8,277 nucleotides of DNA. Origin: Verrucomicrobiota bacterium (GTDB taxonomy: Bacteria > Verrucomicrobiota > Verrucomicrobiia > Opitutales > UBA2995). Positions 1 to 6,572 of the stretch are shown in pieces (position 1 is the stretch's first letter; each line of letters starts with the position of its first letter). The stretch lies in contig JAPUIL010000662.1 in the NCBI GenBank assembly GCA_027297085.1, positions 1 to 8,277 of the forward strand, given 5' to 3'. A program made the position numbers and the translations under genes. The notes under the pieces were generated by a model that had not been told where the DNA came from, did no database searches, and worked only from the letters and a program-made list of their open reading frames with translations.

Positions 1-250
1 GGATAAGGTCTTCCGGATAACCCCATTCGGTAAACCAGTGGAGCGACTCACCCGGATGGGTGTCGGGGTGTTTTTCAAAATCGATGTCGTGCAAAAATCC
101 CGTGATCCACCACAAGTGTTTATCCTCACCAAGGAGGTGGGCATATCCGTCCATTGCCGTGGCCACCATCAGCGCGTGGTGCCGCTGATATTCGTTCTGG
201 ACGTATTCGTTGAGGAGGACACGGGTTTCGTCGGTGGTCGGGAGAATCAT
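1..250 (-). CDS. HD-domain hydrolase, N-terminal part (runs off left edge)
   Basis: Reading leftward from the ATG at 250 gives 83 open codons to the window edge. The protein starts MILPTTDETRVLLNEYV. It carries a His pair at residues 24-25 (RHHALMVATAM) and the defining HD pair H54-D55 in GFLHDIDFEKHPDTHP, followed by a Trp/Gly-rich stretch ending GYPEDLI. This arrangement is typical of small predicted HD-superfamily metal-dependent phosphohydrolases, cytosolic proteins whose His/Asp residues bind divalent metal. The natural substrate cannot be inferred. An in-frame TAG lies three codons upstream of the ATG, so the start is well fixed. No Shine-Dalgarno sequence is visible before it. The catalytic C-terminal half is outside the window. 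Family assignment is fairly secure; exact function is unknown. Confidence 0.82.
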   Translation of the reverse strand, partial: MILPTTDETRVLLNEYVQNEYQRHHALMVATAMDGYAHLLGEDKHLWWITGFLHDIDFEKHPDTHPGESLHWFTEWGYPEDLI

Positions 251-353
251 GGTCGTCTAATCGAACTTCATAAAGGCAACTTTCCGTCAGTTGGTCGAAC
301 CTCATTTCGTGGGTGAATTCAAATGATTAGAAATTCTCCTCTCCTAATCTCTC

Positions 354-653
354 GCCTCTTCCGCAGAATCTGTGGGTAGAATTTTAGCATAAATCATATT
401 AGACGATGATTGACAATGACTTACCTAACAGAAAATGCTTTTTCATTTGGTACCCGAAATCAGAAAACTGTTTTTCGGAGAAAAACAACAGCCCACAAGT
501 TCGTCCGGCTGAATGAAGAACAAGCCAAACCTCGTATAAAGTGCCCAGTTTACTGGGCCGAGCGTTAGCGAGTTTATGCCGTGATTTGGCTTGTTCGGAA
601 TTTTGTCGGATGAAACCAAATACATTTTAACCCACTAATTCTGCGGAAGAGCC
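354..653. mobile_element. MITE-like element with 24-bp terminal inverted repeats
   Basis: The left end (354-377) and the reverse complement of the right end (630-653) match at 21 of 24 positions and share the core CTCTTCCGCAGAAT followed by GTGGGT. The enclosed 300 bp contain no credible gene; the only sizeable open frame (443-625, minus) is a 60-residue reading through the hairpin region. GGCTCTTC-type ends recall ISL3-family insertion sequences, so this may be a non-autonomous derivative mobilised in trans. That family link is from memory of IS ends and is unproven. The 8 bp outside each end (AATCTCTC and CTTTTTAA) are not duplicated, so the insertion is old or one flank has been rearranged. 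It lies about 30 bp downstream of the xylA stop codon and may affect that gene's 3' end. Confidence 0.72.
518..596. repeat. Nested hairpin inside the MITE-like element
   Basis: GAACAAGCCAAA (518-529) pairs perfectly with TTTGGCTTGTTC (585-596), a 12-bp stem. Inside it ATAAA (536-540) pairs with TTTAT (573-577), and GCCCAGT (543-549) faces ACTGGGC (552-558) in a near-perfect 16-bp palindrome. As RNA or single-stranded DNA the region would fold into a long branched hairpin. It has no T-run, so it is not an obvious terminator. It is probably a structural part of the mobile element. Confidence 0.7.
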
Positions 654-683
654 CTTTTTAAAGAGTAAACCATTCAGATCCGA

Positions 684-1994
684 TTAAATGAACTCGTTAA
701 TCAGGCTTTCCAACATTTCCTGACGACCACTTTCCACGGTCGGTTCAGGGTGGGATAAACTGTAAGCTTCCAACTCGGAGAATCCTACTTCACCGGACTC
801 AATTTTGGAACCGATACCAGAATCCCAAGTGCTATACCGTTTGGAAACAAAATCATCCAGGCGGCCATCTTCAATGATCGCATGAGCGATTTTGAGACCG
901 CGGGCGAAAGCATCCATACCGCCGATATGAGCGTGGAAAAGATCGAGGGGTTCGAAACTTTCGCGCCTTGGTTTGGCGTCGAAGTTCAATCCACCTTCTT
1001 TGAATCCACCATTCTTTAACAGCTCCAGCATGATCTGGGTGGTCAGGTAGATATCGGTGGGGAATTGATCGGTATCCCAACCGAGTTGCGGATGGCCGGT
1101 GTTGGCATCTACCGAACCCAAGGCTCCAGCGCCGGCCGCGACGACCATTTCGTGCTGCATGGAATGGTTCGCGAGCGTGGCGTGGTTGGTTTCCAGGTTA
1201 AGCTTGAAATGATCCATCAAGTCATATTGACGCAAGAAGTTCAGACAGGCCGCCGCATCGGAGTCGTACTGGTGAGTAGTTGGTTCTTTGGGTTTGGGTT
1301 CGATGAAAAACTGACCCTTGAACCCGATCTCGGCGGCATAATCGACAGCCATGTGGAGAAGTTTGGCCAGGTGGTCGAGCTCGCGTTTCATGTCGGTGTT
1401 CAGCAAGGTAGTGTATCCTTCGCGGCCACCCCAGAACACATATCCTTCACCTCCGAGTTCCAAGGTAGCGTCCATGGCGGATTTCACCTGAGCGGCGGCG
1501 TAAGCAAAAACGGCGGCACTGCAGGAGGTTCCAGCTCCGTGCATGTAGCGCGGGTGAATAAAAAGGCAGGCCGTGCCCCAGAGTAATTTCTTGCCGGTGC
1601 TTTCCTGGTGTTCCTTCATGGTTTCGACCACGGCTTCGAGGTTTTTATTGGACTCTGCCAGGGTAGCTCCCTCGGGAGCCACATCGCGGTCGTGGAAGCA
1701 GTAGTAATCGATTCCCATTTTATAGAGAAATTCGAAAAATACACCTACGCGGCGCTGGGCATTTTCCACGGAATCGCTGCGGTCATCCCAGGGTTTGAGC
1801 GATGTGCCAACCCCGAATGGGTCGGACAGCTCATTGCGCATGGTGTGCCAGTAGGCTGCGGCAAACCGAAGGTGGTCCTTCATGGTTTTCCCGCCAATGA
1901 CTTCATTGTGCAGGTAATGTTTAAAAGCCAAGGGATTCTTGGACTCGGGACCTTCGTAAGGAATTTTTGGTACGTCTGGAAAAGCATCTGACAT
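684..1994 (-). CDS. xylA: Xylose isomerase
   Basis: Cytosolic enzyme interconverting D-xylose and D-xylulose (also D-glucose and D-fructose), the entry step of the isomerase route of xylose catabolism. At 436 residues it has the long (class II) form with an N-terminal extension before a TIM barrel. The proton-relay pair H101/D104 lies in [12 protein letters not shown]. The metal ligands E232, E268, H271, D296, D307, D309 and D339 fall at exactly the E. coli XylA numbers (motifs [48 protein letters not shown]), so the enzyme should be active. The ATG at 1994 gives the usual N-terminus ([18 protein letters not shown]); only a GAG sits directly before it, with no proper ribosome binding site. 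No xylulokinase, transporter or xylose regulator is adjacent, and the gene is divergent from hppA, so it appears monocistronic here. Confidence 0.97.
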   Translation of the reverse strand: MSDAFPDVPKIPYEGPESKNPLAFKHYLHNEVIGGKTMKDHLRFAAAYWHTMRNELSDPFGVGTSLKPWDDRSDSVENAQRRVGVFFEFLYKMGIDYYCFHDRDVAPEGATLAESNKNLEAVVETMKEHQESTGKKLLWGTACLFIHPRYMHGAGTSCSAAVFAYAAAQVKSAMDATLELGGEGYVFWGGREGYTTLLNTDMKRELDHLAKLLHMAVDYAAEIGFKGQFFIEPKPKEPTTHQYDSDAAACLNFLRQYDLMDHFKLNLETNHATLANHSMQHEMVVAAGAGALGSVDANTGHPQLGWDTDQFPTDIYLTTQIMLELLKNGGFKEGGLNFDAKPRRESFEPLDLFHAHIGGMDAFARGLKIAHAIIEDGRLDDFVSKRYSTWDSGIGSKIESGEVGFSELEAYSLSHPEPTVESGRQEMLESLINEFI

Positions 1995-2108
1995 CTCGTG
2001 ATTTCTTTGTTTGTTAGGTATACTACTGCTTGTTTACCAGGGGAACCAGGAAAGATGCAACGAGCGTTGACACTCGGTCAAGGCGATTTCAGAAGGTCCG
2101 AGCAAAGA

Positions 2109-2134
2109 CTTAATTTCCTCACAGAAAAATTAAG
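2109..2134. repeat. Inverted repeat, 8-bp arms, in the xylA-hppA intergenic region
   Basis: CTTAATTT (2109-2116) and AAATTAAG (2127-2134) are perfect inverted copies separated by 10 bp. The arms are AT-rich, and further CTTAA-type words follow nearby (2151-2155). It could be an operator or simply AT-rich promoter DNA; nothing decides between them. Confidence 0.4.
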
Positions 2135-2247
2135 TAAGAGAATTGAACTTCTTAAGCCTCATCTAGGTTGACGGATGGGAGATTTTGAACCTATCGTCCC
2201 CATCGTTGCAAAGTAGCTAATCTTGAGATCCTTTTCCAAACTCTCAC

Positions 2248-2263
2248 CTGTCTTCTCAGACAG
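2248..2263 (+). repeat. Small hairpin in the hppA leader
   Basis: CTGTCT (2248-2253) pairs perfectly with AGACAG (2258-2263) across a TCTC loop, 63 bp before the hppA ATG. No T-run follows, so it is not a terminator. It may be a 5' leader structure if transcription starts upstream of it. Confidence 0.4.
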
Positions 2264-2326
2264 TCAACTAATCCTACCATCAATCAAACCTCCTACACTA
2301 ATAATTAATACCCAACTAATCCTCAT

Positions 2327-4546
2327 ATGAACTCAGTCTACTTCTGGCCTGTTCCTATAGCTTCCATTATCGCTCTCATATTTGCCTGGTTGTTTTTCAA
2401 GCAAATGATGAAGGCGAACGAAGGAGACGCTACCATGATTCGTATTGCCGAGCACGTCCGCAAGGGCGCTATGGCGTATCTGAAACAACAATACAAAGTG
2501 GTGGGAATCGTCTTCGTAATCCTCACGGCTGTATTTGCTTTTATGTCCTTAGGATTGAAGGTGCAAAATCCGTGGTTGCCGATCGCCTTCATAACCGGAG
2601 GGTTCTTTTCCGGCCTGGCTGGCTACTTCGGCATGAAAACGGCCACCTACGCCTCGGGCCGCACCGCCCAAGCAGCCAAAGAATCCCTGGATGCAGGCTT
2701 AAGGATTTCCTTTCGTAGCGGGGCCGTCATGGGTTTGGCTGTGGTAGGACTAGCCCTTCTGTATATATCCATCTGGTGGATTATCCTGAATACCTTTGTC
2801 GATGTTGCTACTCAGAGCCAAAAGTTGATGATTATCACAACTACTATGCTGACCTTCGGCATGGGCGCTTCCCTGCAAGCCCTCTTCGCCCGGGTCGGTG
2901 GAGGTATCTATACCAAGGCGGCTGACGTGGGAGCTGATCTTGTGGGTAAGGTAGAAGCCGGTATCCCTGAAGATGATCCGCGTAATCCTGCCACTATTGC
3001 GGACAACGTCGGTGACAACGTAGGCGATGTGGCCGGAATGGGGGCCGACCTTTATGAATCTTACAGCGGTTCGATACTGGCAGCTGCTGCTCTGGGTGCG
3101 GCGGCCTTTATGCGAGCGAATGATCCGTCTCATCAGGTAGCTGCGGTCATGGCGCCTATGCTGATCGCCGCGATTGGTATTATCCTTTCTATCGCTGGAA
3201 TCTATTTTGTTAAAACCAAGCAAGACGCCACACAGAAGGAACTGCTCGCAGCCCTGGAGAGGGGTATCAATATCTCCTCGCTCCTGATCGTGGTGGCTTC
3301 TTTCTTCGCACTGAAGTGGCTGGGGCTTCCTAACTACATCGGGATCTGGGGTTCTATTGTTGTGGGCCTCGTCACTGGTATCATAATCGGTAAGGCCACT
3401 GCCTACTATACTTCTGCGGAATACAAACCGACACAGCACATAGCTGAGAACGCCGAAACCGGACCTGCCACGGTCATTATCGCCGGCCTGGGAGTAGGAT
3501 TTATTTCCACCGCCATTCCAGTGCTAGCCATTATGGTGGGCACGACCCTGGCGTATTTTTTCGCCGCGGGCGGATTGGATATGTCCAATATTAGTCAGGG
3601 CTTATACGGTATCGGCATCGCGGCGGTTGGTATGCTTTCCACCCTGGGGATAACCCTGGCAACTGACGCCTATGGACCGATCGTGGATAACGCCGGCGGT
3701 AATGCGGAAATGGCCCACCTGCCACCTGAAGTTCGCAAACGCACCGATGCACTCGACTCTTTAGGAAATACAACTGCGGCGACCGGCAAAGGATTTGCGA
3801 TTGGATCTGCCGCCCTGACAGCCCTGGCATTAATGGCTTCTTACTATGAGGCAATCCGCATAGCTATCGGCCAAACGATAGAAAAAACAGCCAGTTTTAC
3901 TTTCCCGAATGGCACGGTGGTTAACACAGTTGAAGAGCTGAATAACATCAGCCTGATCGATTTGGTAAATTACTACGATGTCCATCTCATGAATCCGAAA
4001 GTTATTATTGGCCTATTGCTAGGAGCCATGATGGCCTTTGTGTTTTGTGGCCTCACCATGAATGCGGTGGGACGCGCCGCAGCTGATATGGTGAACGAAG
4101 TACGTCGCCAGTTTCGCGAAATCCCAGGAATCCTCGAAGGCGAAAACGAGCCGGACTACGCCCGCTGCGTGGAAATTTCCACGATTGGCGCCCAAAAGGA
4201 AATGCTCGTGCCTTCTCTGCTCGTGATCTTAGTGCCGGTAATATTCGGAGTACTCTTTGGAGTTCCAGCCGTTGTCGGTCTCCTGACTGGTGGTCTGGCG
4301 GCAGGATTTTCTCTGGCGGTCTTTATGGCCAACTCAGGGGGAGCTTGGGACAATGCAAAGAAATATATCGAAGAAGGAAATTTCGGCGGCAAAGGATCGG
4401 AAGCTCACAAAGCGGCTGTAATCGGTGACACTGTGGGAGATCCTTTTAAAGATACCTCCGGTCCGAGCCTGAACATCCTGATTAAGCTCATGTCGATGGT
4501 TGCCATCGTCATGGCCGGTGTGACCGTGGCCTACAGTATCTTCTAA
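2327..4546 (+). CDS. hppA: K+-dependent ion-translocating membrane pyrophosphatase
   Basis: Integral membrane enzyme that hydrolyses pyrophosphate and pumps H+ and/or Na+ across the cytoplasmic membrane. At 739 residues with about 16 hydrophobic segments it has the full family length. Pyrophosphate/Mg2+ site motifs are intact: [11 protein letters not shown] (200-210), [16 protein letters not shown] (226-241), [16 protein letters not shown] (447-462) and [15 protein letters not shown] (700-714). In [10 protein letters not shown] the residues A484 and G487 replace the Lys and Thr of K+-independent enzymes, which marks the K+-dependent subfamily. E244 in ADLYESY lies in the gate helix at the position I associate with Na+-pumping members, so a Na+ or dual Na+/H+ pump is possible; this is inference. 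The start is the only ATG that gives the usual N-terminal helix ([19 protein letters not shown]). It has no Shine-Dalgarno sequence. No terminator hairpin is obvious after the stop. Confidence 0.97.
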   Translation: MNSVYFWPVPIASIIALIFAWLFFKQMMKANEGDATMIRIAEHVRKGAMAYLKQQYKVVGIVFVILTAVFAFMSLGLKVQNPWLPIAFITGGFFSGLAGYFGMKTATYASGRTAQAAKESLDAGLRISFRSGAVMGLAVVGLALLYISIWWIILNTFVDVATQSQKLMIITTTMLTFGMGASLQALFARVGGGIYTKAADVGADLVGKVEAGIPEDDPRNPATIADNVGDNVGDVAGMGADLYESYSGSILAAAALGAAAFMRANDPSHQVAAVMAPMLIAAIGIILSIAGIYFVKTKQDATQKELLAALERGINISSLLIVVASFFALKWLGLPNYIGIWGSIVVGLVTGIIIGKATAYYTSAEYKPTQHIAENAETGPATVIIAGLGVGFISTAIPVLAIMVGTTLAYFFAAGGLDMSNISQGLYGIGIAAVGMLSTLGITLATDAYGPIVDNAGGNAEMAHLPPEVRKRTDALDSLGNTTAATGKGFAIGSAALTALALMASYYEAIRIAIGQTIEKTASFTFPNGTVVNTVEELNNISLIDLVNYYDVHLMNPKVIIGLLLGAMMAFVFCGLTMNAVGRAAADMVNEVRRQFREIPGILEGENEPDYARCVEISTIGAQKEMLVPSLLVILVPVIFGVLFGVPAVVGLLTGGLAAGFSLAVFMANSGGAWDNAKKYIEEGNFGGKGSEAHKAAVIGDTVGDPFKDTSGPSLNILIKLMSMVAIVMAGVTVAYSIF

Positions 4547-4599
4547 TTATCAAATCGTCAGCGAGCTAACTCCTGCATTTTCAACCCTCGTGCCGAAGT

Positions 4600-4889
4600 G
4601 TAGGAGTAGCGGTTGTTGTTCTGCGCTCTACAAGATGTGTCGACGCATCGCTCCTCGGTGCAACCGTGACCCAAAACCCACCCCTGATCGCGAATGTACC
4701 GAGGCCTTGGCCGACAGCGTAGCGAATTACATTCACTCCTACATCACAATTCGAATCTTTAAAGGTAGGAGCGCAGCTTGCTCGCGACCTTGGCAGCAAC
4801 ATTTAGCTGTAGATGGTAGAGCCATTGCCTCCCCGCAATGCGATTTTCTGAGCATACAATACTATCTTCTTGATAAGCGCTACTCCTAC
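4600..4889. repeat. Cluster of REP-like palindromes (GTAGGAG family)
   Basis: The heptamer GTAGGAG occurs at 4600-4606 and 4765-4771 on the plus strand and inverted as CTCCTAC at 4736-4742 and 4883-4889, giving two head-to-head pairs (4600-4742 and 4765-4889). The outermost copies extend to a 12-bp inverted match, GTAGGAGTAGCG. Several copies head imperfect hairpins: 4600-4631 (GTAG...CTAC), 4719-4742 (GTAGCGAAT...ATTCACTCCTAC) and 4762-4791. A further degenerate unit (CGACGCATCGCTCCTC) lies at 4641-4656, and CATTGC/GCAATG (4823-4828/4835-4840) forms a separate small hairpin. Arrangement and core sequence resemble bacterial REP/BIME elements. No RayT (REP transposase) gene is in the window. 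Open frames through this region on both strands have repeat-derived, low-credibility sequence. Confidence 0.65.
4762..4791. repeat. Best-conserved REP-like hairpin
   Basis: AAGGT (4762-4766) pairs with ACCTT (4787-4791), and GAGC (4769-4772) pairs with GCTC (4780-4783) inside. The core TAGGAGCGCAGCTTGCTCGC is strikingly like the well-known pseudomonad REP core, from memory. It is a repeat unit of the cluster and not a terminator, because no T-run follows. Confidence 0.6.
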
Positions 4890-4924
4890 CCCGAAGTCCA
4901 AATCGAGTTGCAGGAACCGCCGCG

Positions 4925-5082
4925 ATGGGCACCTATCTGTTGCGCACCAACTGCCAGGAGCACAATCCCAGAATGCGCCGGCGGTGGTATATCCATTTGA
5001 CCGAAGTCGAAGCTGCCTATACGCCCCAAGCACATCCGAAATGGAGTGGATAAAAACTGACATCGACGGACCAGTGTCTTAG
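4925..5082 (+). pseudogene. Transposase remnant (IS4/IS1634-like), frameshifted
   Basis: From 4925 one frame reads MGTYLLRTNCQEHNP...RWYIHLTEVEAAY before stopping at 5053. G-T-Y-L-L-R-T-N followed by W-Y-I-x-L-T-E-V-E-A-A-Y/F is the conserved block around the catalytic Glu of DDE transposases of the IS4/IS1634 type. The block that normally follows directly (LKTDL-x-x-RPV) appears shifted by about 30 bases and into another frame as IKTDIDGPVS (stop at 5082). The upstream catalytic Asp regions are not recognisable, though EVQIELQEPP just before (about 4891-4920) may be a further decayed piece. It is clearly non-functional. No terminal repeats could be tied to this fragment. Confidence 0.6.
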
Positions 5083-5229
5083 GAAATACAACGATTTTGC
5101 TCCTGTAACTGTTGAACTCAGGCTAGCATAAACAGACACTAAAATCCTAGGCGAATTGGGCCTCTACGTTCGACCAACACCTCAGAATTGAGGGGAAGCA
5201 TCTAATCCAATTTGAACCGAAGCACACAT

Positions 5230-5253
5230 AACCCCGGCTACAAAACCGGGGTT
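5230..5253 (-). terminator. GC-rich hairpin, probable original terminator of the PEP-CTERM gene
   Basis: AACCCCGG (5230-5237) pairs perfectly with CCGGGGTT (5246-5253) around an 8-nt loop. Neither side has a long T-run, so an intrinsic terminator is plausible but not textbook. If the 5287-5483 insertion is removed, this hairpin lies about 25 bases after the stop codon of the minus-strand PEP-CTERM gene, a normal terminator position. Confidence 0.55.
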
Positions 5254-5274
5254 GAAATTATTGGGCGGCAAATG

Positions 5275-5285
5275 AGCTCAGACCG
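5275..5285. repeat. Left copy of 11-bp direct repeat (candidate target-site duplication)
   Basis: AGCTCAGACCG here is identical to 5484-5494, and the flanking AT-dinucleotides also agree (ATGAGCTC... and ATTAGCTC...). The two copies bracket the inverted-repeat element at 5287-5483, leaving one unassigned base (G5286) on this side. Confidence 0.65.
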
Positions 5286-5286
5286 G

Positions 5287-5483
5287 AATGGCACTAAGTT
5301 AAGCAGTTTATTGATAAATTATCGAAGCAAGACCGGCGTCGGGGTCATTCCTTGCAATCGCCGTGCCTAGCCATAGCCTATCAAGACGACGGCTGGTGCA
5401 TGCTGATGCGGGATTGAAGGTTTGACCCCCTCGAAAGGAACGGACCGCAGATTCGCCCAAACCCACCCTAACTTAGGGCCATT
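5287..5483. mobile_element. 197-bp TIR-bounded insertion (MITE or deleted IS) with target duplication
   Basis: The left end AATGGCACTAAGTTAAG (5287-5303) and the reverse complement of the right end (5467-5483, AATGGCCCTAAGTTAGG) match at 15 of 17 bases. The 11-bp sequence AGCTCAGACCG directly flanks both sides, the expected mark of transposition. A duplication of this size fits IS4-type elements, which commonly make 9-13 bp duplications; a decayed transposase of that broad type lies 200 bp to the left. The interior has no open frame I recognise, and multiple stops interrupt all frames. The right-hand duplicate includes the TGA stop of the PEP-CTERM gene, so the insertion left the protein intact but pushed its downstream hairpin nearly 200 bp away. 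Confidence 0.7.
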
Positions 5484-5494
5484 AGCTCAGACCG
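5484..5494. repeat. Right copy of 11-bp direct repeat, overlapping the PEP-CTERM stop codon
   Basis: AGCTCAGACCG is identical to 5275-5285. On the minus strand it reads CGGTCTGAGCT and contains the TGA stop codon of the PEP-CTERM gene, which places the insertion within a few bases after that stop. Confidence 0.65.
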
Positions 5495-6185
5495 CTTCAG
5501 CTAATTTCCGCCGCTTTCTCCAAGCGACTAATCCAAGAGCTAGCCCACCAAAGATTAGGGTGTATGTAGACGGCTCGGGGATCGCGGAGGTCAGACCCGA
5601 GAACACAATATCACTGCCAGAGCCATTAAATCTAGCAGCGCCCGTAGATCCGGTCGCCCCAAAGCCCGCTAATCGAAATTCGACCGTGGAAGTTAATGTA
5701 TCAAATGACGAATCAGAGACATCAAGATTTATAGTCGCAGATGCTCCATCCAATGTAAACGTATCTACAGCACTTGAAAAACTATCAAGACTCGAAAAGA
5801 GACCCCAACTATCGGGACCTGAACCTGTAGTCTGAAAATTAATGTCTAAAGCAGAAAGATTAATAGAAAATCCAGCCTCAGGTCCAATCGAGAATGAATA
5901 ATAATCCCCTGCTGTAATTGCTTCTGATAAGCTCGAAACTCCAGACGTTGACCAGTTGTTTGAACTAAAACCATCTGTATTTGATGCTCCCACAATTCCT
6001 GAACCTCGAGTCAGCGCTCCACTGGGACTGGTACTAGAGATATTAGTCCCGAAAAAATCTGCAGTTTCAGGATCTGGGGTAATCCCGGAATTCCCTGAAA
6101 ACTCCCAGGACAAAATGACTTGTGCATTGCTGGAAACTGCAATTAAAATTACAGCTATGGAAATGAGTCCGATGAGTTTTTTCAT
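5487..6185 (-). CDS. PEP-CTERM sorting domain protein, exported, function unknown
   Basis: A 232-residue exported protein. Residues 1-21 (MKKLIGLISIAVILIAVSSNA) are a Sec signal peptide with a likely cut after A21 (SNA|QV). The body (22-200) is rich in Ser, Gly, Thr, Asn and Asp with no Cys, in a beta-sandwich-like pattern (LSWEFSGNSG, DYYSFSIGPEAGFSINLSALDINFQ, STVEFRLAGFGATGS). The C-terminus is a full PEP-CTERM tail: IPEPS at 202-206, a hydrophobic segment about 208-221, then the basic cluster RKRRK. In this system exosortase recognises PEP and removes the tail, usually delivering proteins to the outer surface or extracellular matrix. No exosortase or polysaccharide genes are nearby, as is common for scattered PEP-CTERM genes. 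The C-terminal reading frame and stop survive an adjacent transposon insertion. No Shine-Dalgarno sequence precedes the ATG. The natural role is not inferable. Confidence 0.9.
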   Translation of the reverse strand: MKKLIGLISIAVILIAVSSNAQVILSWEFSGNSGITPDPETADFFGTNISSTSPSGALTRGSGIVGASNTDGFSSNNWSTSGVSSLSEAITAGDYYSFSIGPEAGFSINLSALDINFQTTGSGPDSWGLFSSLDSFSSAVDTFTLDGASATINLDVSDSSFDTLTSTVEFRLAGFGATGSTGAARFNGSGSDIVFSGLTSAIPEPSTYTLIFGGLALGLVAWRKRRKLAEAV

Positions 6186-6226
6186 GGCGAAATGGGAATT
6201 GGAAATACGACAATGAAAATGAGAAA

Positions 6227-6261
6227 TTTTGAAAGATGTGGCCAGCTTTTTCCTTTCAAAA
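6227..6261. repeat. Inverted repeat in the PEP-CTERM leader/promoter region
   Basis: TTTTGAAAG (6227-6235) and CTTTCAAAA (6253-6261) are perfect 9-bp inverted arms separated by 17 bp, 42-76 bp upstream of the PEP-CTERM ATG. It could be an operator dyad or a 5' leader hairpin; the arms are A/T-rich, so weak function or chance is possible. Confidence 0.45.
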
Positions 6262-6430
6262 CACTTCTCACAGAGTGAATTAGTGGAAACCCTGCACGGC
6301 TAGCGGGGATTTGGCTTAGAAATACTAAAACTGAAGACCTAATAGTTAGTCGAATCCTTTAAAATCAGGAATTCACCTAGCCTCCAGTCAGAAAAACTCG
6401 TAGAAAATGTCCAAACCCAGGGTAATAACG

Positions 6431-6446
6431 GGTATTTCCGAATACC
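6431..6446. repeat. Short hairpin in intergenic DNA
   Basis: GGTATT (6431-6436) pairs with AATACC (6441-6446) over a TCCG tetraloop. No T-run follows on either strand, so it is not an obvious terminator. Role unknown. Confidence 0.4.
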
Positions 6447-6527
6447 AAATTATCGGGGAAAACACGCTTCGAAGCAGAATTCCACTCTACCTAACATGTT
6501 TGAATATTCCAGTAGCTGAAAACAGGC

Positions 6528-6536
6528 TGGTATAAT
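6528..6536 (+). promoter_or_regulatory. Extended -10 promoter (TGGTATAAT)
   Basis: TATAAT (6531-6536) is a perfect sigma-70 -10 hexamer preceded by TG at 6528-6529, the extended -10 arrangement, which tolerates a poor -35. Indeed no good -35 lies 16-18 bp upstream (TCCAGT at 17 bp). Transcription would start near 6543, about 30 bases before the ATG at 6573, giving a short leader. Confidence 0.6.
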
Positions 6537-6572
6537 CGCTTAACCTATGCTAAGGGTTTCACTGCATCTTTT

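Larger units (their letters stand above)
1995..2326. other. Divergent intergenic region between xylA and hppA
   Basis: These 332 bp must hold the promoters of both divergent genes; I see no ORF or RNA gene in them. On the minus strand TTGCAT and TAAACA with an 18-bp spacer are a possible weak promoter for xylA, and TATACC lies nearer the start, but neither is convincing. On the plus strand no good -35/-10 pair precedes hppA. The last 60 bases before hppA are C/A/T-rich with very little G and no Shine-Dalgarno motif. Confidence 0.5.
6186..6572. other. Divergent intergenic region between the PEP-CTERM gene and the DUF6973-like gene
   Basis: These 387 bp contain no credible ORF or tRNA. They hold the leaders of two divergent genes, an inverted repeat near the PEP-CTERM start, a GGTATT-TCCG-AATACC hairpin (6431-6446), a perfect GCTTCGAAGC palindrome (6466-6475) and an extended -10 promoter at the right end. 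No clean -35/-10 pair was found for the PEP-CTERM gene. Confidence 0.5.

Noticed and set aside
443..625. 60-residue minus-strand open frame inside the 300-bp inverted-repeat element
   Set aside because: It reads through the hairpin and has no family resemblance; the palindromic DNA explains it.
1065..1991. Plus-strand open frames opposite xylA
   Set aside because: Antisense shadows of a certain gene with no recognisable domains.
2750..3439. Long antisense open frame across hppA
   Set aside because: Lies wholly within a strongly conserved gene, and its Arg/His/Gly-rich sequence is a codon-bias shadow.
4590..5000. Plus- and minus-strand open frames in the REP cluster
   Set aside because: Composed of repeat units, overlapping on both strands, with Cys/Arg-rich sequence and no family match.
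5422..5835. 137-residue plus-strand open frame opposite the PEP-CTERM gene
   Set aside because: The minus strand has a signal peptide and full sorting tail; this frame has neither and begins inside the mobile element.
6286..6316. GC-rich stretch ACCCTGCACGGCTAGCGGGG as a possible repeat or RNA
   Set aside because: No convincing stem, no second copy in the window and no flanking signals.
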